Positions 33,100-41,381 of a DNA stretch of 64,000 nt are shown piece by piece. The stretch is from Elusimicrobiota bacterium (GTDB lineage Bacteria; Elusimicrobiota; Elusimicrobia; UBA1565; UBA9628). The notes below the pieces were generated by a model. It searched no databases. It was not told the origin of the DNA and saw only the letters and a program-made list of their open reading frames with translations. The translations under genes were made by a program, and so were the position numbers. The stretch covers positions 53,741-117,740 of the forward strand of contig JACQWX010000035.1 of the NCBI GenBank assembly GCA_016209035.1. Reading direction: 5' to 3'. The number at the start of each line of letters is the position of its first letter. The first letter of the stretch is position 1.

Positions 33100-34371
33100 A
33101 TGGCTGACATCCATCGCCGCTTCCGCCGCTTCTTGACCCTGCCCTTCGCGCTGGGCCTGTGGCTGGCGCCGGGCATCCAGGCCGGGAGCCCGGGCTCGGC
33201 CTTCGACGAGCTGGACCAGGAGGCCAAGAAGGCCCCCGGCCAGCGCAAGGGCAAGGGCTCGGGGCCCAAGAGCCTCTTCGAGGAGACCATGGCGGCGTAC
33301 GAGGACCGGTACGAGACGCTGTCGGCCGGCATGGAGGCCGCCTACCAGAGCATGGAGCGCAAGATGGCGGCGGAACAGGCCAAGCTGCAGAAGCAGGTCC
33401 AGGGGAAGTGGACGGAGTTCCACCCCTCCACGAACAAGGAATGGGTGGAGTACAGCCCCAAGGCCGACTCCATGAGCAAGGTGGATTTCGAGAGAGGCGA
33501 GGTGGAGGTCGAGGTCCTGGTCCCGGTGGAGGAGGTCGCTCCGGCGAAGAAGGAGCGCAAGGACATCAAGCTCGACGACCTCGACGCCAAGGAGGTCGAG
33601 AAGCTCAAGTCCCTCGCCGAGGAGAAGATCCGCGGGCAGGCCAAGTCCATGGTCACGCAGAAGGAGGAAGGCAAGGCCGAGGTCATGAAGGACCAGATCA
33701 AGACCCCGGACGGCAAGCCGGTCGACGAGAAGAACGTGGACCGGTTCGTCAAGGAGACCATCGCGCCCAAGATGCAGGTCGAAGACAAGCCCGTCGTGGC
33801 CCAGGACGGCAAGCCCCGCATGAAGGTCAAGGTCAAGATCGCCATGGCCCCGGAGCACCTCAAGGTCAGGGCCCAGCGCTACTCGGCCCAGGTCAACGCC
33901 TACGCGAAGAAGTACGGCCTCGAAGCGGCCCTCATCTACGCGGTCATCCACACCGAGTCCTACTTCAACCCCAAGGCGAGGTCCGTGGCAGGGGCCCTGG
34001 GCCTGATGCAGCTGGTGCCCAGGACAGCTGGCGTGGAGGCCTACAAATACCTCTATAAGGAAGAGAAGCTGATCACCCCTGAGTATCTTTTCAACCCGGA
34101 CAACAACATCATGCTGGGCTCGACCTACCTGCACATGCTCCACACCCGGCACTACGGCAAGCTCAAGAACCCCGAGAGCCGGCGGAGCCTGAGCGTGGCG
34201 GCCTACAACTGCGGGCCGGGGAACGTCAGGAAGACCGTTACCTCGAGGCATGACGTGGACAACCTGAGCGGCGAGGAAGTGGTGCGGCTGCTCAAGAGCC
34301 TGACCCCGAAAGAGACCCAGGCCTACGTCCCGCACGTGCTCGAGCGCATGGAGCTCTACCGCGACCTCTGA
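33100..34371 (+). CDS. MltC-like membrane-bound lytic murein transglycosylase
   Basis: A 423-aa exported protein. The signal peptide is followed by a helical charged region and a DUF3393-like MltC N-domain (KEWVEYSPKADSMSKVDF). The catalytic SLT domain lies at about 265-420: AVIHTESYFNPKARSVAGA with the catalytic Glu, LGLMQLVPRTAG, NIMLGSTYLHML and VAAYNCGPGNVRKT. It cleaves peptidoglycan glycan strands with 1,6-anhydro product formation, which could feed the MurNAc recycling genes at 18-20 kb. No lipobox Cys is seen, so it is probably periplasmic. Confidence 0.87.
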   Translation: MADIHRRFRRFLTLPFALGLWLAPGIQAGSPGSAFDELDQEAKKAPGQRKGKGSGPKSLFEETMAAYEDRYETLSAGMEAAYQSMERKMAAEQAKLQKQVQGKWTEFHPSTNKEWVEYSPKADSMSKVDFERGEVEVEVLVPVEEVAPAKKERKDIKLDDLDAKEVEKLKSLAEEKIRGQAKSMVTQKEEGKAEVMKDQIKTPDGKPVDEKNVDRFVKETIAPKMQVEDKPVVAQDGKPRMKVKVKIAMAPEHLKVRAQRYSAQVNAYAKKYGLEAALIYAVIHTESYFNPKARSVAGALGLMQLVPRTAGVEAYKYLYKEEKLITPEYLFNPDNNIMLGSTYLHMLHTRHYGKLKNPESRRSLSVAAYNCGPGNVRKTVTSRHDVDNLSGEEVVRLLKSLTPKETQAYVPHVLERMELYRDL

Positions 34372-34377
34372 GGGACC

Positions 34378-36252
34378 TCAGAACTCCCGCAGGACCTCGT
34401 CGGCGCCCCGGCGCATGTCATACCAGAAGGACATCGCCGCCTCCTTGCGGTCCTTGTCGAAGAAATCGATCCACTTGGACAGCTTCGGGTCCTTGTTCCC
34501 CTCCACGTCCCTGAGGCGCTTCAAGGCCGAGGCCACGAAGTCTATGTTCCTCTCGGACTCCCAGTAGACCGCGGCGTTGCGGCTGTGGATGCGGGTGGCC
34601 GTCATGTCGATCCTCTTCAAGTACTCGTCCTTCTTGCCGTAGAGCGAGCCGATGATGTCGGGCATCATGTCCTCGGCCCAGCCGCGGTGGAAGCGGCACA
34701 TCCCCATGTTGTCGACCAGGAGCTCCTTGCGCATCCGCTCGGCGCACTTGCGTCCCAGCTGCCTGGGCGGCAGGAACTCGGGCTCATAGAAGAAGTAGTA
34801 CTTGCCCATCATGGCCATGGGCGCCAAGGCGCCGGGCACCCAGTACTGGTTGGGGGTCATCCAGCCGTTCCTGGCGTTGGCGTTGTAGACGAAGGCGTCG
34901 TGGATCCTCTTGTCCTTGCCCCGGGCCAGGGACCGGGCCAGCTTGCGCGCGCCGTGGCGCAGGTCGAGGAGGCCCTTCCTCCGGATCATGGAGTCCAGCA
35001 GGGCCGCGCCGAGGTCCGCGTTGTGCATGGAGTCGGTCTCGACCTTGAACCCCTCGGGCGAGAAGCAGGGCGCGGCCGAGACCCCGAGGTCCGCTGGCGC
35101 AAGCCACCCCTCGGCCAGGCACTCCATGAGCCAGGAGAGCACGCACCCGGCCGAGATCGCGTCCAAGCCGTAGACCGAAGCGCGCTCGTTGAGCTTCTCG
35201 GCGGCCCGCTGGTCGAAGACGCCGCTCAAGGGGCCCATGGCCTGGTAGGGCTCGTAGTCCTTCTTAAACTCGTTGTTGAGCTTCTTGCACACCGCGACGC
35301 AGGGCTCGCCGCAGGTGGACACCTGCTTCTTGGCGATGCTCTCCTCGTTGAACTGCCGCAGGTAGTGCTCGAGCACGAGCTTACGGTGCAGGTCCACGCG
35401 CCGCGCCTCGTCCCAGTACACGCTGCGGTAGTTGAAGGACATCATCCTGCCCTTGAGCGTGGCGAAGTTGACGCCGAAGGTGCCGCCGGTCTTGACGTCC
35501 TCCTTGAAGCGGTACTTGGCGGTCGCGGCCATGTCCTTGGCCGCCAGAGACATCTGGTAGCGCTGCTGGAACCATTCGTCGGCTACCTTGCGGTCCCGGA
35601 AGTCCTCGCCCACCACGGTCCCTCCATAGACGAGGGCGGCGACGCCGTGGGCCTGCAGGAGTTGGGAGCCCAGGCCCCCTCTGCCGGCCCAGCTGTCCAC
35701 GAAGGTGAGCTTGCCGTCCTTGCAAGGAGCGGTCGCGATGGCGCCGAAATCGGTCTCGGCGGCCGAGGGCCCCACCGCCAGGACGCGGGGCTCCTTGGAG
35801 TACTTGCCGCCGTAGCGTCCCAGGGCATGCTCCATGAGCGCGAAGACTCCCCCCCGTCCCTGGGACCAGACGGTCTCCAGGCTCACCGGGGAGAGCTCGA
35901 CCTCCACCTCCTCGCCGTGCGCGCGGTTGAGGCACAGGATGGAGGCAGACGCGGCCCTGCCGCGGATGGCGACCATGTTCAAGCCCAGGTTGTCGAAGAC
36001 CAGGCCCGCCCCGCCCATGGACGAGACGTAGACGTTGTGCCAGCAGGCTGAGTAGGCCACGAAGAAAAGCCGGTTCGACCCGGGCAGGATGGAGCCGGCC
36101 AGCAGGCCCGTCCCGATGTTGAAGGTGCCCTCGTTGGCGGCCAGGTGGAACCCCAGGTCGATGGGCCCGAAGAAGTCCCCCACCCGGTAGCGCTTCATCC
36201 GGTAGTAGCCGGTCCCCGCGTCGATGAACAGGACCTTGAGCGTGTTCTCCAT
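34378..36252 (-). CDS. Aldehyde:ferredoxin oxidoreductase family tungsten/molybdopterin enzyme
   Basis: A 624-aa cytoplasmic protein. Start ATG 36252 (MENTLKVLFIDAGTGYYRMK) has TAAATT ending 9 nt upstream; the track's TTG two codons earlier is not needed. Landmarks of the AOR family are present: an N-terminal pterin-binding barrel (MGGAGLVFDNLGLNMVAIRG, WAGRGGLGSQL) and a cluster segment CGEPCVAVCKKLNNEF giving closely spaced Cys, with a later Cys at AISAGCVLSWLMECL. AOR enzymes oxidise aldehydes to acids with ferredoxin in anaerobes. The divergent N-terminus and spacing suggest an uncharacterised AOR subgroup. No ferredoxin or pterin genes are adjacent. Confidence 0.85.
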   Translation of the reverse strand: MENTLKVLFIDAGTGYYRMKRYRVGDFFGPIDLGFHLAANEGTFNIGTGLLAGSILPGSNRLFFVAYSACWHNVYVSSMGGAGLVFDNLGLNMVAIRGRAASASILCLNRAHGEEVEVELSPVSLETVWSQGRGGVFALMEHALGRYGGKYSKEPRVLAVGPSAAETDFGAIATAPCKDGKLTFVDSWAGRGGLGSQLLQAHGVAALVYGGTVVGEDFRDRKVADEWFQQRYQMSLAAKDMAATAKYRFKEDVKTGGTFGVNFATLKGRMMSFNYRSVYWDEARRVDLHRKLVLEHYLRQFNEESIAKKQVSTCGEPCVAVCKKLNNEFKKDYEPYQAMGPLSGVFDQRAAEKLNERASVYGLDAISAGCVLSWLMECLAEGWLAPADLGVSAAPCFSPEGFKVETDSMHNADLGAALLDSMIRRKGLLDLRHGARKLARSLARGKDKRIHDAFVYNANARNGWMTPNQYWVPGALAPMAMMGKYYFFYEPEFLPPRQLGRKCAERMRKELLVDNMGMCRFHRGWAEDMMPDIIGSLYGKKDEYLKRIDMTATRIHSRNAAVYWESERNIDFVASALKRLRDVEGNKDPKLSKWIDFFDKDRKEAAMSFWYDMRRGADEVLREF

Positions 36253-36315
36253 GCTCAACAGAATTTAGCACGAAAACGCCTTCCCCCGCAACCGAGGTTT
36301 TGATACCATGGGGGC

Positions 36316-36546
36316 ATGCCGACCCTGGTGAGGGTCAAGGTGCACCCGGACAGCAGGCAGGACCGCGTCGAGCGGGTCTCGCCCACCCACTACGAGGTAT
36401 GGGTCAAGGCCAAGCCCGAGGCGGGACGCGCCAACGCAGCGGCCCTGGGCCTGGTGGCCGCCGCGCTCGGAGTGAAACCCAAGCGCCTGCGCATCGCCAA
36501 GGGAGCCCTGTCCCCGAACAAGATCGTGGAGGTGCTCGGCTCGTGA
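36316..36546 (+). CDS. DUF167/YggU family protein
   Basis: A 76-aa protein. VRVKVHPDSRQDRVERV, VWVKAKPEAGRANAAALGLV and LRIAKGALSPNKIVEV are the complete DUF167 signature. Role unknown. TACCAT ends 6 nt before the ATG. The following methyltransferase starts at GTG overlapping the stop (GTGA). Confidence 0.88.
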   Translation: MPTLVRVKVHPDSRQDRVERVSPTHYEVWVKAKPEAGRANAAALGLVAAALGVKPKRLRIAKGALSPNKIVEVLGS

Positions 36547-37154
36547 GCGACGAACCTCTCTCCAGTTGGGAACGGCTCTACCACATGCTCGAGCCGGAGA
36601 AGCTGCCCTGGGACGCGGGCAAGCCGGACGAGGAACTCGTCAAGCTCGTTGATTCGGGATTCCTGGCCCCCGGGCCCGCGCTCGACGTCGGGTCAGGGCT
36701 GGGTCACGACGCGGTGTTCCTGGCCGCCAAGGGGTTCCAGGTGACCGCGGTGGACATTTCAGCCACGGCGGTCAAGCTCGCCCAGGAGAGGGCCCAGGCC
36801 GCCGAGGTCAAGGACAAGATCGACTTCCAAGCCACGGATGTCCTGCGCATGGAGGCGGCCCCGGGACGATTCTCCTTGATCAACGACCGCGGCTTCTTCC
36901 ACTATCTGCGCGACGACTCCCGCGCGGCCTACATCGGCTTTCTCAGACGATCCCTCTCGGACCGGGGGCTCGTGTTCCTGCGCGTCTACAGCGACAAGGA
37001 GCCTCCTTGCCTGGGTCCGCTGCGCTACTCGATGGAGGAGCTCAAGCGCCTCTTCGAAAGGGCTTTCGACATCGAGGGGCTCAAGGAGAGCGTCTTCGAG
37101 GGAGCCTCGAAGGCGAAGTCCCTGGTGGCGTTGTTGCGCAAGAAGGCGGCCTAG
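36543..37154 (+). CDS. Class I SAM-dependent methyltransferase
   Basis: A 203-aa protein with GTG start coupled to the DUF167 gene. PALDVGSGLGHDAVFLAAKG is motif I, VTAVDISATAVKLAQ motif II, IDFQATDVLRM motif III, and LINDRGFFHYLRDD motif IV. It resembles thiopurine or tellurite-resistance TehB-like small methyltransferases. Substrate unknown. It overlaps the downstream minus-strand gene tail by 4 nt. Confidence 0.82.
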   Translation: MSDEPLSSWERLYHMLEPEKLPWDAGKPDEELVKLVDSGFLAPGPALDVGSGLGHDAVFLAAKGFQVTAVDISATAVKLAQERAQAAEVKDKIDFQATDVLRMEAAPGRFSLINDRGFFHYLRDDSRAAYIGFLRRSLSDRGLVFLRVYSDKEPPCLGPLRYSMEELKRLFERAFDIEGLKESVFEGASKAKSLVALLRKKAA

Positions 37155-37507
37155 CGTTTCTCGAGACGGTCCGCGATCTTGGCCAGCTCGGCGCCGACCC
37201 CTTTCAAGCCCTTCTTGAGGTTCTCCCGCACCTTCTCGGCGGTCTCCTTGCCGGATTCCTTGCCGAGGATGACGACCTTCTTGAGCTGGTCCCCGACCTT
37301 GCGGCCCTGGTCGCTCTCCTTGGCCGTCTGGAGCGCGCTGACCACCTTCTCGCCCACGCGCTGAAGGCTCCGGGATATCTCGGAGCTCAAGTCCTTGAGC
37401 TCAGGGCTCCTGGCCGCGGCCCGGAAGGCCTTCTCGACCTGCTTGCCGAGCTCGGTGACTTCCTTCGTGAGATTCGGACGCTGCGTCTTGTTGCATTTCT
37501 TCGCCAT
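37151..37507 (-). CDS. 118-aa helical Lys/Glu-rich protein
   Basis: MAKKCNKTQRPNLTKEVTEL opens a protein that is almost wholly amphipathic helix (VEKAFRAAARSPELKDLSSE, VRENLKKGLKGVGAELAKI) with few hydrophobics, resembling apolipoprotein- or histone-H1-like cytosolic helical proteins. The upstream giant ORF overlaps its first 107 nt in another frame, so it is the last gene of the HSP90-like locus by position. No family recognised. Confidence 0.6.
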   Translation of the reverse strand: MAKKCNKTQRPNLTKEVTELGKQVEKAFRAAARSPELKDLSSEISRSLQRVGEKVVSALQTAKESDQGRKVGDQLKKVVILGKESGKETAEKVRENLKKGLKGVGAELAKIADRLEKR

Positions 37508-40500
37508 GGCTACCCTCCATCCTAGTCGTATCCCGTATCATATCATGACGCCGCGGCGACGGCAAGGCGCTTGACGCGGCGAGGAGGTCCGCGAGGGACT
37601 CGTGGAACTTCACGTCGTCGAGGTCCGTCACGTTGCTCAAGGAACGGTTGGCCGAGGTGAAGACCAAGGACGCCAGGTAGTAGGCCTGCCTCGCGTCGTC
37701 GAGGCCCGACTCGACGATCGCCTTGACCAGGGGGTGGCCCCTGGAGACCCCCACCGTCCGGGAATCGTCGAGCAGGACCGGCTCGTTGAAGGATTCCTCC
37801 CTCCACTCCACGGCTCCGGGCAGGACCATCATGCCCCGCAGGCCCTTGACCTGCTTGAGGACCCTGCGCAGGGCCGCGAGGTTCGCGGGCTCGGGCGGCC
37901 GGGCGGGTTCCGGGACCGGCTCCACGGGCCGGGACAGAATCGCCGGCGTGACCTCGGCCGGCTTGAAGGGCCTGAGCTTGACGCCCAACTTCTTGCAGAC
38001 CAGGCTCTGGATCGCGAGCTGCTCGCACTTGCCCAGGACCGGAATCCAGGCGTCTTCGGGGAAGTGAAGATAGACCGCCTTCGGTGAGTAAGGGAGGCAC
38101 CCCCTCTCCCTGGCTCTCGACCACAGGCCCTCGATGCTGGCAAGATCGAGGCCCAGGGCCGGCAGCATCTTGAGCGCCCACATCCTTGCCAGGACCGTTC
38201 CCAACCGGCCCTCCGGCCTTTTCTCCGGGAGATCGTTGAGCCCCAGGACCTTGAGGACGTAGCGCACCGCGGTCCGGTGCTTGGCGTCGGCAGGCCCGCC
38301 CATGGGCCAGGCATCGAGGAAATCCTCGTAGAACCGGCAGAACATCTGGAGCAGGACCTCCTCGGACGGAATGCACTCCGGGTCCGGCGAGGAGGAAAGG
38401 TCGAAGAGCCCGACCCCGGCCAATGGGAGCCCCTTGGGGGAGAGCCTCAACAGAGGCTCGCCAGGGGCCTTGCGGAAGATGAGCTCGGGTGTCTCCTTGA
38501 AGCGCTCGGGCAGGCCGATGAGCGCGGTCAGGCCAAGCTCTTCGTAGCGTCTCTCGAAAAGCATCGGCCCCACGGCTTTGGTGAAACCCAGGGCAGGAGC
38601 CGGCATGGTCTGAGCTGACATCGCCGGCGCGGGACGTGCCGGAGCCACAGGGGCGGCCGCCTCAAGACAGGGCGCGGGCTCCCCGGCCCCGGCCCCCTCA
38701 GGAAGGTCCGGGAATCCCACGATCATGAGATGGTCGGCCCTCAGAGGCCAGAGCCTCTTGACGGCGTCGAGGTCCGCGGGGTCCAAGATGAGGCCCGCCC
38801 AGAGGCGCGCCCCTGACTCGCGCAGGGCGTAGAACACAGAACCGCCGCCAGCCAGCTTCGCCCCCAAGTTCCCCAGCGTGATGCCGGCCGCCGTCGCTGT
38901 CTGGAAGAAGGGGAGCAGGCGCAGCAGGTCCTGGAGCCGCGTCGAGGCGCCTTCGACGGTCTTGCCCGGCCAAGGAGCGCAGAGCCTGGACACGGCCTTG
39001 AGCAGGAAGCGCCTGGCCGAATGCTCCGGGCACCGCCAGGCCGTGCCGTGGCGCTCCACGACCGCGGCAGCCAAGGCCAGGCCGACGTCGTAGCGGCCGC
39101 AGAGCTTCGCTTCCAGGTCGGGCAGCTTCGCGTCTTTGCCGAAGGCCGTGACCGTGCCCCAGGGGAGGGAGAGCTTCCTGCCTCCCTCGCCTTCGCCCAC
39201 GGTCAGATGGACTTCGGGCGAGGCGACCGCGAGCAGGCAGCCGAGATGGCTCTTGTGCTCGCAGGCAGGCGCGGGCGTCTTCCTGAACACGAGGCGCACG
39301 CCTTCGAGGCCGTCCACCCCCAGGAACCCGGCATCCGGCAGGATGGCGCCGAGGAGAGCGTCGGTGTACTCCTTCCCCACGATGACCCTCTCCGACCGTA
39401 GGGGACCTGCGGCCGCGACCGCGTCGAGGACGCAGAAGACCTTCCCCTCGTTGAAGGCGCAGCGCAGGCGCTCGTAGTCGAGCCAGCCCGTTTCGGTCCG
39501 GAACAAGGATACCTTCCCGGCCCATCGGCGGGCCTCGGCGCTGGCGGCCCCTTCCTTGCCCTCGACGGCCGCGGCCGCGAGATAGTCCAGGAGAGCCTCC
39601 CTGATGGCGGCGGTGCGCCCGTCCGTCTTCCAGCAATCGTATTCCTTGGCAAGCCTCCGGTAGAGCTCCGCGGCGCATCCGGCCGCGGCCGCCGCGGCCT
39701 GGCCGAGCTCCGCATCGGTCCTCAGGCTGCCGGCCAAGAGCGAGACCGCGGCCGCCACGAAGCGGGGCTTGGGCGCCACGTCCAGGAGTCTCGGGCCCGC
39801 GTCTTCGCAGACGTAGATGTGGGACCGCCGGGAGCGGGACAGGACCGGAATCCCCACCTCGAGCCGGGCTCGGCCGTCCTTGAAGGTGTCGCGGATGAGG
39901 AGGTCGGTGAAGCCCATCTGCGAGAGGACCTTGAGGTCCTCGTGAGCCGGGCCCGGAGCCGAGCCCGCGACGCCCCCCCACTCCTCGACCGCGAACGACA
40001 TGTCCCTGATTGCGTCCGGGAAGAGCTTGGTCAGGAGCCTGAGCACCCTCTCGGACGAGAGCCAGACGGCCGGGAAGAAGCGCTTGGCGCCCTTCTCATA
40101 GCGCTTCGACACCGCCACGAACCCCATCCGGTTGCGCGCGGCGTCCACGTCGAACAGGCTCAGTATCTCGCCGCCCGAGCCCAACAGCGTGGGCTGGGTC
40201 CAGAGAGCCTTGTGCAAAGGGTCCCTGCTGTCCTTGGCATAGCCGGAGAGGTTGGACTCGCACGCGTCCAACAGCCACGCCTGGATGCGTCCCAGGCGCT
40301 CGAGATCCTCCCGGCCCCGGTCCGGCTTGTCCGAGACGAAGCGCAGGGCCTTGCCCAGCAAGCTCAGCAGGCCGGGCCCCTCGGCCGCCCTGCTGCGGTC
40401 CAGGATGTCCCTCCAGGGGGATACGCCGATCTTGGCGATGAGGCTCGACGCCTTATGGAGTCTGGCCTCGTTGCCCGAGAGGACCTTGAGCAAAAGCTTG

Positions 40501-41381
40501 TCGGCTTGGGCCGCCACCTTGTCCATGGTCGTCTTGTACCGGCCGCTCTTGGCCACCCCGGTCTGCGAGGCGTTCAGGAAGAAGAGGTCGTCGTTGACCA
40601 GCCCGTCCACCTGGAACCGGGGGAGCTGGTGGGAGACCGGCCCGACCTCCACGCCGTAGGTGAAGACGCGCAGGCTGCTCTCCTGGGCAAGGCTCTGAGG
40701 CGCGGTGAGCCACACGCGCACGCCTTCCTCGTCGAAATAGACGCTGACGTCGGGGTCGAGCGCCGGGATGCTGGCGGCCTCCTTGCCGTCCACGAGGACG
40801 GAGGTTGGAGCCGCCTGGCAGGAACGCCGCACGAGCGCCGCGACCTCGTCGAAGGCGCCCACGAGCTCGCCGCGGTGGACCTCGAACACCGTGTCGGTCC
40901 CGGCCTCGGACACCGCCTGGACCTTCTCCGAGCGCAGGGACTCGACATCGAGCCTGACCCTGCCGCCCTGGGAGCCCGAAGTCACGCTCAGGCAGTCTTG
41001 CTTGAACCGCAGCGCGGTCAGCAGGGCCACGGCCAGCTCCTTGTCCCTGGCGGTATCGGCCGTGCGCTTGTTGAACAAGACGGAATAGGGGTCCTCCAAC
41101 TCCGCCCGCGAGAAGGGCCTGCCGTCGAACCTCACCTCCAGGCGGCTCGTCCCGAGCGACGCGCCGCGGCCGGTCTGGATGCGGATGCGCTTGGCCCCGC
41201 CGGCCACCGCGGCTCGCAGGAGCGGCAGGACGAACATCCCCGCCTCCGGCAACTGGAAGCGCATGAGCTTGTCGAGGGCGCGGCCGCGGTCGATCTTGAA
41301 GGAGCCGGTCTCGACCAACGCGGCCCCTTCGCTGTCGGGAAGCCCTCCGGTCCCGGAGCCCAGCTCGGTCTCGGGGCTCAT
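37401..41381 (-). CDS. 1326-aa protein with degenerate HSP90/GHKL N-domain
   Basis: The start MSPETELG overlaps the HSP90-like stop (ATGA). Residues about 25-160 align with the GHKL domain of the neighbour: VLPLLRAAVAGGAKRIRI against FYRELIQNSIDAGSNRIDV, and FDGRPFSRAELEDPYSVLF against DDGEGMDERIIDEYFLVLF. The Glu and Asn needed for ATP/Mg binding and the Gly-rich lid are missing, so it is probably catalytically dead. The C-terminus (SRGHPLVKAI, NVTDLDD) resembles the C-terminal helical part of the neighbour. The long middle (about 350-1150) is unrecognised. The last 35 codons (from about 37507 down) overlap the next gene in another frame, so the true end may have been shifted by a frameshift. 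Confidence 0.72.
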   Translation of the reverse strand: MSPETELGSGTGGLPDSEGAALVETGSFKIDRGRALDKLMRFQLPEAGMFVLPLLRAAVAGGAKRIRIQTGRGASLGTSRLEVRFDGRPFSRAELEDPYSVLFNKRTADTARDKELAVALLTALRFKQDCLSVTSGSQGGRVRLDVESLRSEKVQAVSEAGTDTVFEVHRGELVGAFDEVAALVRRSCQAAPTSVLVDGKEAASIPALDPDVSVYFDEEGVRVWLTAPQSLAQESSLRVFTYGVEVGPVSHQLPRFQVDGLVNDDLFFLNASQTGVAKSGRYKTTMDKVAAQADKLLLKVLSGNEARLHKASSLIAKIGVSPWRDILDRSRAAEGPGLLSLLGKALRFVSDKPDRGREDLERLGRIQAWLLDACESNLSGYAKDSRDPLHKALWTQPTLLGSGGEILSLFDVDAARNRMGFVAVSKRYEKGAKRFFPAVWLSSERVLRLLTKLFPDAIRDMSFAVEEWGGVAGSAPGPAHEDLKVLSQMGFTDLLIRDTFKDGRARLEVGIPVLSRSRRSHIYVCEDAGPRLLDVAPKPRFVAAAVSLLAGSLRTDAELGQAAAAAAGCAAELYRRLAKEYDCWKTDGRTAAIREALLDYLAAAAVEGKEGAASAEARRWAGKVSLFRTETGWLDYERLRCAFNEGKVFCVLDAVAAAGPLRSERVIVGKEYTDALLGAILPDAGFLGVDGLEGVRLVFRKTPAPACEHKSHLGCLLAVASPEVHLTVGEGEGGRKLSLPWGTVTAFGKDAKLPDLEAKLCGRYDVGLALAAAVVERHGTAWRCPEHSARRFLLKAVSRLCAPWPGKTVEGASTRLQDLLRLLPFFQTATAAGITLGNLGAKLAGGGSVFYALRESGARLWAGLILDPADLDAVKRLWPLRADHLMIVGFPDLPEGAGAGEPAPCLEAAAPVAPARPAPAMSAQTMPAPALGFTKAVGPMLFERRYEELGLTALIGLPERFKETPELIFRKAPGEPLLRLSPKGLPLAGVGLFDLSSSPDPECIPSEEVLLQMFCRFYEDFLDAWPMGGPADAKHRTAVRYVLKVLGLNDLPEKRPEGRLGTVLARMWALKMLPALGLDLASIEGLWSRARERGCLPYSPKAVYLHFPEDAWIPVLGKCEQLAIQSLVCKKLGVKLRPFKPAEVTPAILSRPVEPVPEPARPPEPANLAALRRVLKQVKGLRGMMVLPGAVEWREESFNEPVLLDDSRTVGVSRGHPLVKAIVESGLDDARQAYYLASLVFTSANRSLSNVTDLDDVKFHESLADLLAASSALPSPRRHDMIRDTTRMEGSHGEEMQQDAASESHEGSHRARQAGREGLPGRGQEP

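Noticed and set aside
33000-34335. 465-aa minus-strand ORF opposite mltC
   Set aside because: Leu/Val/His-rich antisense frame of a Lys/Glu-rich gene; no motif.
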